Source: Allacma fusca
Taxonomy: Eukaryota; Arthropoda; Collembola; Symphypleona; Sminthuridae
Assembly (NCBI GenBank): GCA_947179485.1
Contig: OX359245.1
Location: forward strand, 40,597,067-40,661,066
Direction: 5' to 3'
DNA: 64,000 bases
Part shown: positions 22,745 through 33,256 of the stretch, piece after piece
How the letters are laid out: each line of letters starts with the position of its first letter
Numbering within the stretch: position 1 is the first letter of the stretch
Made by a program: the position numbers and the translations under genes
Notes under the pieces: generated by a model
Database searches by the model: none
Told to the model about the DNA's origin: nothing
The model's input: only the letters and a program-made list of their open reading frames with translations

Positions 22745-25165
22745 TTGTATACAATTTTTTATTCACTGGTATGGAATACATCTAGATATATGTATCTATG
22801 TTTGGTCTTGACGTCTCCATTCTGTCCTGTAGTGTAGTGGTTGTCCAAAATTGCAAAAAAAAATCAATACGGTATTTTTCAAAATTTCACAAAATTTATT
22901 CCAAAACATTTTCCTAAACCAATATTTATTCCCAATTGTTTTTTTCTCTGGAAATTATATTTGCTCCAACGTGTCTTATATGTTGCAGAAAAAGTTCTGA
23001 ATAACAAATTTCAAGACGTAACAAGGCTTTTGTGTAAATAATGATTATTAATGTCATAATTGCGTTCCTTTTTTATTGTATTGCTTTGCCCCATAAATAT
23101 TTGTGGCCCATCTCATTAAGTTTGTGGCACCTCGGAGGAGATTGCAGCAGGATTTCCTTTTTTTATTGATTCCAGATTATTTACAAAACATAAAAGTTAG
23201 TTTATATTCATGCAACGTGCATTTACAATAACTATGTAAAATTATTGCTTATAGTTATTGAGGTGATTGGCTTAAATAAATACTTCAGAGTTGGAGAGGA
23301 ACAGAGAGGAACAAAACAGAGAGGCATCAGTGCAGTTCCAATTCCTTGAATTGATGACAAAATTTGGGTCGGAATAGTTAAGCAGTGATTTACTTTGGAT
23401 TTGATAACACCACTTTTTAACTTAAGGCGTATCTAGTATTAAATTTGTCCGTAATTAATAATTTTGCTAAATAATTATGTATTATTCAGGGAATTTCCAA
23501 TATAGTGGTTCCCAAGGGATATCAAAATGCCTGTCAATAAATGGAGATACCACTATACTATAAAATGTATGTGTATGTCATGGGAAACTTCAACATGCCA
23601 ATATAAGCGATGCCGTCAAAAAGGAAACCCCTACTCAGAAAATTCACTGTACTAAAATTATGCATTATACACACATATACATATGTATGACTCTGTACTT
23701 GACATTATTGCTTACATACAATATCACTTACATATTTTTATGATATCAAAGACCTTGTACAGGATAATATAATGCTCCTATAGATTTTGTTTAACTGTCA
23801 TCTCGATTTAAAGATAAATTTCGTTCCTTCTCGATTTCCTCGTAGTTATGTTAGTTTTACTTCAATGTAATTATTTTAATTTTAGTTCCCTGTTTTTTTA
23901 GTTAACTACACGCACCTTCTTTCCTTTACAGGGTGTATCCCTACGTAATTTCAGATTAGATATTTACAGGTAGTGTTCAGGGGAAATTATTCCAGCAATT
24001 ATGTAGCAAATATTGTGAAAGTCGAGATGAGTTGAGGAGAGGGAATAAAATGGTGAGGTCCGGAGATGAGTAGGGGAGTAATGTAATTAGTAACTTTTAT
24101 TAAAATAAAGGTAGGGCGTAGTTAGGTATAAACACAAGTATAATTATTAGGTATAATCTCCAACAATAATAATTCGTAAGCAGTAAATATAAATAAGAGA
24201 TAATATTCTCAGGGTCGCGAAGAAAACCAAAGTATGGAAAATTATGGAAAACTGAAGAGGGATGAGACACAATGTCGCTGTCTTGGTCGGTGGAGAGTGT
24301 GATTCCAAATATTATAAATAATCTATAGTAAGATTTCATAGCATCTTAACCAACACATTAATGTAGCCAATAAAAATAGATATTTTACAATAGAAATAGT
24401 AGCATCGATAATAAGTACAGGAATAAATAACAAATAAGTACAATGAGTATTTCCATAGCGACCTAATTGTAAGTTTTCTGTATGCTTAAGCATGCAGAGC
24501 AAGGAAACTCTGGATGTCGGAAACTTACGTTAACCTTATTTCCTATATTTAACATTAGCAAGGATGTCTGTAAGTGAAGACGAGCCCCTCTGCTGCCTGC
24601 AGAAGCACGCTAACTTGCGCTAGCCTTACACGAGGTATGTACCTAGCGGAGCGCCATTTGTTTACATGGCGTTCCAAGCGTAGGTACATTGGCCGATAAG
24701 TTCCGTGCGTTGCGTGCATCCCCAGCCGATTTATAATATGTGATAATGTAAAATTTAAAAAAATGTAATTATGCTGATGAGTTAAAAATATGTTTCAAAA
24801 TATATGCACCGATGTAATACACTTTCAAAACATTTAGGCCATTTCAATTAAAATAAGAAATTCGGGAGTAATTTAGAATGATAAAAATCCTACATTGATT
24901 GCAATTATATTTCAATAATGTTTTTATTATGCGAAACGTTTTCTACGCTTTATCAATTTGTAGTAAGTATTATTTGGAGTAAAAAATGTAAGCTAAACTT
25001 TTAGAGACGGAAGGTAGAGTGTATGATTTTTTGTGGTAGTTCATAAAATTATTTAGAAAAAGTTATAATGTATCTACATATGTACATATATGATGATAGC
25101 AAACAATGTTGTTGGTTCCATTCGCCATGATTTGAAAGAATTTGTGTAGACAGATACAGAATTGT
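22745..25165. other. Intergenic, no gene seen
   Basis: 23,470-23,650 resembles 62,460-62,650. 23,880-23,980 and 24,900-25,110 resemble 48,020-48,080 and 48,420-48,600, part of a duplicated segment with class B gene 5. 24,630-24,690 has a small GC-rich hairpin. The 79-codon minus-strand frame at 24,100 is unrecognised. Confidence 0.5.
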
Positions 25166-25915
25166 CTAATTACGTCTGGTACCATTCTGTGACTGGAAAA
25201 TAATCAGTTGTTAGTACTTGCATTCAATGGTTTAATTTAAACAGTTATAGCAAATTTACTTTTCCCCGGACTGGAACAATTTTGCAAGTTGCTTGCATAA
25301 CGTGTCTGAAAAATCTTTGCCGGGGCAAAACACAGGTGTAGCCTTCCAAGCACAAAACATTTGCACAAAGGCCCGTAACGTTCCTTGACAACCCTATCAA
25401 ATTACTCACAGTTTAACATTGTTGAAAAATAAGTCGGGCATTTTTATTTAATAGCGAATCTTGGTTTGAATATACTGGACATCTTAATATTTAGAAAAAA
25501 CCTGTCGAATTGACACATGTTGATTCAAATCCAATAATTTGATATGTTGAATTTATCTTCACTTGCTGACGTACACACACCTCATGGCTGGCATTACAAC
25601 GTTTAAAACCACAATACCGAATATCTTTTCCTGTAAAAAAATCATTTCCGAGGGATAAATTTTAAAATTCTACAAATACCATAAGTTACAATTTTAAACA
25701 GTTAACTAAAGATCAAAAGACAATAAGATTATCAACTACCTTATCATGTTAGGTAAGTTAATTAAATTTAAATTTTTGAAAAGGCGACATACGACTATTT
25801 GTTATACGAACTGCATAAAAAAGAACTTACTTGATGCAACCGTGTCAGAAGGGATGATTGCAATTACAGAAATTGCAACAAAAATTGCGCAAACAATGAA
25901 GTTGGTAAAGTTCAT
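25166..25915 (-). CDS. Secreted 8-cysteine peptide, class B gene 5 (diverged)
   Basis: Minus-strand exons 25831-25915, 25502-25630, 25260-25393 and 25166-25192 give 124 residues, phases 1, 1, 0. This is the most diverged class B member, yet all eight Cys, the signal peptide (MNFTNFIVCAIFV...) and the tail form (SQNGTRRN) are kept. Domain 1 reads YCGFKRC...EVCVRQQ; domain 2 reads LCANVLC...YTCVLPRQR. It pairs divergently with class A gene 4. Retention of every Cys despite heavy sequence change argues for function. Confidence 0.85.
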
Positions 25916-27193
25916 TTTGACGGAGGATCTCGAAATTTTATGAAATATGATCAGTCAAAGTTGTATCCTACTTGATTCTGTGTGAAAGCTTCTTTTATGT
26001 ATGCTCATCCTACAAATTTGAATCCCATTTTATAATCATGCTGTGTTAGTATTGAAAAAACAATAATTCATATTGACATTATGGGATTGACTGTGCAATT
26101 TTGATTAGTTTCGTTATAGCATTTTCGCCCTAACATAGGTACGCATATACACTATCCTCCTACACGAATAACTGATCCTAAATTAAATACGGAATTACTA
26201 CAAATTAGTGTTGGGATGTAATACGATTTCCGGGTTGGTTTGACGTTCTAGACAATTCTATATGTCCTGTTTCACAATCTCGGACCAAGGAACATGCTCC
26301 GGCGGATCTTGTAAGCCAAAAGTATATCTTCTGGTACAATCGACGTGTCATGCAGACCGGACCAGAACTGGCCAATTGCATCAAACATTATTGGCGAATT
26401 ATTTAAAGCAAACTCTTCAGAGCTCGGATAATTACGCGTTGTACTGATTGTGAGGGGATTTGTCGCTTGAAAAAAAGCAATAGATAACAGCTTATCAGAA
26501 ACCCGTTGAAAATGACGAAAAAATTATTTATAATATGCTCTTTGGCTAAAGTTAAGTACAACACACGAATTTACATGTTGAATCATTGCATACAGCCCAT
26601 CTGGCTTAAACAAGGGAAGAATAATAACAATGCAAATATGTAACTGATTACATGCTGCACAATAAATAATTTGATGATCTATTCTGACTTATTGTTTGTT
26701 GTATTTAATTATTTATATAAAATTAATTAAGCATGCCGACACAAAATCCTTTTCAAATATAGTTAATTACAACCTAAAACGTAAAGTACAGGATGCTGTG
26801 GTGAGTCTGTAAGCAGTTTAGAAGCTCCAAATATTTGTTTGTCCGACTAGAAAAATGTTTTGGGGAACTCCCGTCGAGTTTTATTATTCTGTATTATAAA
26901 TGTGCATAAACACACTTATATAAGCGTAGGTTTCACTACAGTGGTTCAGTGTACTCAAATATTTAAACACGTGCATACGTTAATATTTTCCGCAAACACA
27001 ATTCTATACAAAATATTTTGATCTGATTGTACACAAATCAACACGGATGTGTACTAGAAGCTTGCGGCAGTGACTGAAGCAATTATGTGCTTCTATTTTA
27101 CTATAAAATGGCATTTAATTCTTACACTTGGCAAAATAAATTCTACTGGGTTACAATTATTCTAGGTTCTAGAGATTTTTCAACAAATTCAGA
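25916..27193. promoter_or_regulatory. Divergent region between class B gene 5 and class A gene 4
   Basis: 1.28 kb between start codons facing apart. A TATA-like TATAAAAT at 27102-27109 serves the class A side. The frame at 26,262-26,447 is Cys-containing but not clearly homologous to either class. Confidence 0.55.
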
Positions 27194-27946
27194 ATGTGGG
27201 CATCAATTTTAGTTCTGATCGCAGCTCTAGCTACAATTTCGGAGGTGACTTGCGCCGTTCTCATTGGGCCAAACAAAAATTTAGGTAAAAGGAAAAACGG
27301 AATTTAACCATATTACATCGTAAATATGGAGAAATGTTGAATTTTGACTGGTTGATTTTAGTATTGCAAGATGCTAATTGTGATCAAGTAAGGTGCTTTA
27401 GCAGCAACTACGTTTGCCAAATGGAGCCCTCTCCAAACGCTGTCTGCACTTTGAGCTTCCCTCGTGTTTGTGAGCCCATGAGACCTGTCTGTAAACCTCG
27501 TCCTCAAGGTAATACTTGTAAATTATATTTTTTGTGAGTAAGGATTTGATTCAAAATTTAATTCTAATTTATTAATTTATATTATAATTATTTGTTTTAA
27601 ATGTTAATGCAAATTTCAGTACTACCTATCTACTGTGGGTCAATTTTGTGTCCAACTGGAACAATTTGCAGAAAGAGGACGTGTTCAACTGCTAAATGCA
27701 TTTCTCGGTTCACGTGTGTGCGGGATGGGGCTTGGGTTCGTTAAATTCGGTTTATTTGTTAATATTTTTCACTTTATGGTCTATATTAGTCTTCATCTTT
27801 TCGGAGAGATTTCATCCAAATTATATTTGTAGACTAATGGAAGCTGGAATTTTAAGGCACGAAAAGCAACACCAGTGACAACGATACAACCAACTACCTC
27901 TACTGAGAACGTCGTTTTGCATCAAATCCCCACCCCGGCCAAGTAA
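27194..27946 (+). CDS. Secreted 12-cysteine peptide, class A gene 4 (diverged)
   Basis: Exons 27194-27284, 27362-27508, 27620-27735 and 27833-27946 give 155 residues, phases 1, 1, 0. The signal peptide is MWASILVLIAALATIS. All twelve Cys are kept: domain 1 NCDQVRC...VCQMEPSPNAVC, domain 2 YCGSILC...ICRKRTC. The tail is Thr/Pro-rich (ATPVTTIQPTTST) but otherwise different. The third donor is GTTCGT, weaker than the GTAAGT of the other members. That exon boundary is inferred from phase and alignment. Confidence 0.8.
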
Positions 27947-29884
27947 TGGACATATAACGTCACATAAGAATACCTTTTCCACCCCTCCGAGGGTGACTAA
28001 TAAATTCTTATAAATATATGCCTTATTCAGATGAACATTTACATTTTTGCAAATGAGAATTTATATCCAAATATTTTTCATCCTGCACAAAACCATGCTC
28101 TTTAAAGCGGTTATCATGTTAGTAATATTCTCACCGATTTTTTCATCGTAACGGCTCACATGCCTAGTATCATTCTAAGATTCTTACACATGCGTGGTAC
28201 CCCTCAACTCTTTCATGCACATGCGCTTCACCATGTTAATAAGCCCGCACATACACAGTACCATTCTACCAACCCGACGCATGCGTAGTACTATTTCAGT
28301 AATTAGACATACATACTCCTTTCAAACCTACAGTCGCTTGCATACAAACTGCTAGGATAATTTTATTAATTTAAATTTATAAAACTGAAGAACAAAATTA
28401 TGAATTTGATGTTGGTCAAATGTCAATAGTTTTGTTCCCTTACCATTGATAGTGTCTACCAGTCATTTTGCTACCTAAGCCATCCATTTATCAATACCAG
28501 TTGTCGATTTCTTAATCCTATAACTAAACACGTATACGGAGTTGTTTTACCATATTTCTTTGCAGGGAACTATCACTACAACGCATAGCTGTAGAGGTGG
28601 TAGTGGTAGGTCATTGTATAACAAGTCTTTAGGGTATATCTAAACCTAGTATATACCAGTAGCCGAATACCAATTCGATTCAGAATGTATTTGTTTTTCA
28701 AAAGAAAAACTCCAATTCCGATTTATGAACGTGTCGTTTCAAAACGATTATTGAACATATGATGAACGTTCGTTCACATTCATAATAACTTCTGCTGAGT
28801 TCAATTAAAATTCATTCAATCAAACTTTTGCATTTAGCTAGTTCGTTCAAGTTCATTCAAAAACAATGAAAATAAGGGCTAGTTCTGTTCAGTTCAGTAC
28901 CTTATGAACTCAACGGCTGCAAATATGTTTTCAGGTTTTGGCTCGACGTAAATGTTCCCGTAGATTGGACTCGTAGATTACTTCAAATGAAGACTTATCT
29001 AGAAAACAAATATGGTCAGCCATCCATACCCTCTAAAAACAACTGAAATAAGCTTTCTGAATCAATGACGCTTTCATGAAAGCCTAGCCTTAGAAGGCTG
29101 CGCAACCCTGCGAAGGCATACCAACATTTGCGAGGGCAACGCAAAGAATCGCCAAAGAACTGATACATTCAAAGCAGGAATATTCTTACTGATTTGATAT
29201 TCTTTCAGATCTGCGTGTTTGAGAATGTCAAAATAAAATGCTTTTAAAACAAATTTTAGCTTCCGAAAAGACAAATCTTGTAGAAAAGAGATTTTTGGGG
29301 GTTAAATCACGTAATCGTTTTCACCCCTTAACGGAGTTTTCCTACTTTTGTTGATGCTTGTATCGTGATAATTGAATTTAGACAACTAATTAGTTACGAA
29401 TGAAGACATAATCAATGATTTTAATTTGTTCTCTGGTGATGGGTTTCCTACTTTAATCTGTACACTAGTTTCCTGCAGGAGATTTATTTTCAGCGTTTTA
29501 TTTAATGCTGCTTTTAAAGCTGTAGATTTATTCTAAATTCATGCAACTTAATTTTATGAAACTTACATTCCTTTGTCGGATACATAATTTGAGTTTCTGA
29601 GAGTTTACTACAATAATGCATACACTGTGCATATATTCTAGTGATGTAACTACATGTAATACCTTGACTAAACCAAACATACTCTTAGAAAGCCGTTGTC
29701 AGTATTTAGTGTTCATTCTGTTGCTTAAGTACACATGTATATTTTTATATTAGAAATTATTGGCACCCGTAAAACAACTTATACATCAACTTCCACAGCG
29801 GGGTTTGACAATTCATTCTATTAAGAGTAGATATAATGACAAGACAAACCGCTCGATGGCATAACTATTGAAAAAATTACCTTA
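27947..29884. other. Intergenic with repeats
   Basis: 28,140-28,740 is the inverted partner of 19,220-19,800. 28,720-28,960 is rich in GTTCATTCA-like words. 29,070-29,260 is a dispersed repeat shared with 17,780-18,010. No gene seen. Confidence 0.5.
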
Positions 29885-31412
29885 TTAAAGTATCAACTTT
29901 GCATCCAATATTTTAGAGACAATTCCTAAATTTACAGTTGAGAACATTTCCCTAATAGCTGGCGTTGTAATTGCGCAAATGTCTTCATCAGTGCTTTCTT
30001 TCAGAAAAGCAATGCATTTCTTAAAATGTTCTCTTATTCCAAGCTCCGAAAACACATCCTTGACAACTCGTACATTCGAATAATTTTTTTGGCCGTAATT
30101 TTCCTGAAATGCAGAAGTAGCTTTGTATTTAAATACATAATTATTTGACCTGTTTGTCAGAGCATATTCTAAACTGTTACCAGCAATGCCATTCGTTGAG
30201 TAGAATTTGATAATTCCAGGGCTGCAACTACCGGCCAGGCGCATTTGCCATTGGTAATATCCGTAGATACTTTGCCCGTTTTCAATGGATCACCATATAT
30301 GTCAATAAAATCATCGTGTATTTGAAACATGATTCCTATTTTCAGAGCAATTCTTTCAATTTGATCAAATAGTGGTCCGTGGGATGTTCCGCTCTGAAAT
30401 CACGTGTATATGTACGATCAGGTCTTAAATGATCGAATAACACGTAAAATATCGAACTAAGAAGATTTTTACATAGTACGTTTACTGTAATTAAACAAAT
30501 GGCTCTTACACAATTAACTATAAGTTGCTTACCAAGATTAATGCGCTTGTAAGTGGAAGGCAAAATCCAAAGTGAGCTGTTTTCTGATTTACTATTTCTT
30601 CGTATAATGTCATGTTAAATCTGTTGTAAAATTAATTTAAGGGATTAAAGCGTATAAGAGACGTTCAAAACAACATTCAAATTACCGTTCCGGATGGATG
30701 GAATTTTCTGCTAGTAAGTCTAGACCTTGACCAATACACAATCTAAGTGTAGAATCATGAAAGGCTTCCACTAGGTTCAAATATTGGGGATGAGTTGAGA
30801 AGTATTTTTTAAGAAGGAAGAAGCAAATGTTTTCAAGCAGCACCATATCATTTACTGCAATTAACTTTACATGGTCATTCAAATGCCAACACTTTTGACC
30901 GCGTCGCATGGTGGAGTTATCGGTTATGTCATCTCCTATTATTGATGCAGTTTGAAGCTGCAAAATATGATTTAAAATTCACCTTGTAAACCCCGGGTTG
31001 CATTTTTATTTAGTAAGCACGAAAAGAAGCAATTAGCCTGAAACACGCTATATATTTTGACTTACAATTTCAAATATCCAAGCTAGACCTAGAAAACTTT
31101 CTTTGCTTTCCCCCGACACTTCTTCGAAAATGTAATGAGTGGCCAGTAGAAATAATTGCGCCCTAAAATATTATTTCGAAAATTAGGAAAACTAATGTGA
31201 TATTTATTAAACAAATATTATTACCTCATGTGTTTTCCTCGAAAAACAGTTTCGCACATTAGTTCATTGTAGTAGGCAATCGCGAAATGTGGTAGTTTCC
31301 TGGAAGTCCAGTGTGTTAGAATTTCTGCTTTTAATTTCGGGAAAAAAGAAATGAAATCGTCATATAATTCTTTTGATATTAAAATTGTACTTCCTTTATC
31401 CTGAACTGACAT
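29885..31412 (-). CDS. FPPS-family isoprenyl diphosphate synthase or IDS-type terpene synthase, gene 1
   Basis: Minus-strand exons 31225-31412, 31066-31162, 30686-30957, 30533-30620, 30181-30393 and 29885-30103 join in frame to 358 residues with GT-AG introns. Family landmarks appear in order: GK..R for IPP binding (K60, R63), first Asp-rich motif DDITD (104-108) then RRG, K199-T200, second motif DDFID (242-246), TGK (254-256), TDI and NGKCAW, then ENYGQK near the C-terminus. The enzyme should condense or ionise prenyl diphosphates with Mg2+ bound by the two Asp motifs; no targeting peptide is seen. Unlike FPPS, the two aromatic residues 5 and 4 before the first Asp are A99-S100, and the C-terminus (KILDAKLIL) lacks the usual basic tail. 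Product is unknown: a longer prenyl diphosphate or a terpene are both possible. Confidence 0.9.
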
Positions 31413-31694
31413 GATTGTGTTTGAATATGTTTAGACTAGTAGATAATAAAATCAAGCTTGCTGAGATTGGCGACACCAAGGTTAAGAAAAAACAAGTACT
31501 GTGATTTCAAATCTATGTTACTTGCTTTTTATATGATGTCTTTTATGGAAATAAATTTACATCCTGGCAATAAATCGTAATAATTTGATTCGTATAATTA
31601 CTTCGCCTTCGATTAATTTTTAAAAGTTCTCATGTCCTCTCTTCTCTTGTACTGTTTCGCAACACAATTTCCGGAATCCCCAGCCTTCAAATAA
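31413..31694 (-). promoter_or_regulatory. Proximal upstream flank of synthase gene 1
   Basis: Resembles 55,213-55,480 upstream of synthase gene 2 (shared AGATAATAA and GGTTAAGAAAAAACAAGTA). No clear TATA box was found. The triplicated unit begins 283 bp before the ATG. Confidence 0.5.
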
Positions 31695-32663
31695 CTATAC
31701 GTAAAGTAATACGTTTACAAACCCCAGTATGTAACAAATCTAGTTCAAGCGTGGTGATAAATGTCTCGTCAAAACAAGATAATTAAGTAGTAAATTAATT
31801 AATGTTTCGCATTCAAGAAACTGGGAATTTTCCAGGTAATTAAAATTTAACAACATTTCTTTTAAAACTAAACCAGTTTTGATACAGGTTTGTAAACATG
31901 TTTTGGTTTGGCCAAAGTGTTTTCTAGAACCGTGTCTCTTGACTGACGATTAAGATTAAAAATTTACATTTTCTGGTTTAACTTGGTAAATTTTCCTACC
32001 ATTGTATATTTTAATTCGGAAACATACTGTCATTAATCACATCATTTGCCTACCCACACAGAATTAGCTTAAGACTAGTATGCATTTCGTATTTTCAAGT
32101 GGCCTATTTGCCTACCATTGTTCAGGGTCAGTTTTCAGCCTATGAACGTCCTTGCCCATTTGTAAGGCCTACTTATAGGTTAGGAGCTCAGCATCTAATC
32201 TTACTAAAAATGACAATAACAACTAATATTGTTCTTTCAGTTTTGTTTTATTAATCAACCTACTCGAATCAACATTATATTAAAAATAATCCCAACTGCG
32301 TAAAACCTGTCTTTATTTTAATTCCAGTAATTGTATTACAATAAACCTCAAAGACTCAGTAAAAGTTCATATCACGAACAAAAACTAAATTACGAGCTTT
32401 TTCTTCCACAGGAAAGAGTTTTATTATGGGTAATTAAAACTTTAATGTAATTCACGAGATACCTGAGAAAAATTATTTACTTTTATACTTTCCAGACCTT
32501 ATTACCTTACAGGTGTAATGCGCGTTAAACTTGAGATATAAAAACTTGCTGTTTACGTAACTTTACGAAAATACTTAAAGGAGGAAAAATTAAATACAAG
32601 GAATTTTCTGGATAGTGGTTTCCACTGGTTGGCGAAATTTCTAGTAATCGCAGCTGAACTTAC

Positions 32664-33030
32664 ATATCGTCGCTGAGGAGGCAAAATGGACTAAGTACAA
32701 TTTTGACTAGAAGCAAAATGGTCTACATGCCTTTTTCCTTAAAGGCAAAACGGAATAGTTGCAAGCTTTCCTGAAAGCAAAATGAACTACATGCAGTTTT
32801 CACTAAAAGCAAAATGGTCTACATGCGTGTATACTTTCATAATGGCAATTCTGCTTTAAAACAAAATTGTATGTAGACTATTATTCTTTTAGAAGAAATT
32901 ATACGTAGACCATATTGCTTTTAAAACTTGATGCATCTGTTCCATTTTGCATTTAGTAAAACTGCATGTAGACCATTTTGATTTTAATCGAAAATGCATG
33001 TATTCCATTTTGCCTCTTCAGCGACGATAT
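32664..33030. mobile_element. MITE, nearly palindromic (367 bp), copy 1
   Basis: Inverted ends ATATCGTCGCTGAGGAGGC / ATATCGTCGCTGAAGAGGC. The left half repeats GCAAAATGGTCTACATGC-like words and the right half carries their reverse complements. It has no coding capacity. No clear target duplication longer than a few bases was found, so the superfamily is open. Confidence 0.8.
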
Positions 33031-33040
33031 ATTCTGCCTG

Positions 33041-33256
33041 AAACCTGTCCTTATATTGTTAACAGCAGACATGTGTAACCTCGTGTAGGATTCCCATAAG
33101 CGACGTCCCGGAATGACCCTGTGACGTCACAAAAGTGTCCCCTCAGGCCATATTTCAGAAATACTTGTTTATTACAAGTAAGTATTATAACAAGTTTGTT
33201 TAAGGCAAAACCGACGACGCAGATGTGTTCCATATAATACCAGGAGCTTAAATTAA
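33041..33256. repeat. Dispersed repeat with CRE palindrome
   Basis: Matches 58,208-58,375 in reverse. It contains TGACGTCA at 33122-33129 (also 37087 and 41052 in the other units). A 72-codon minus-strand frame across it is not conserved in the 58-kb copy. Confidence 0.65.
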
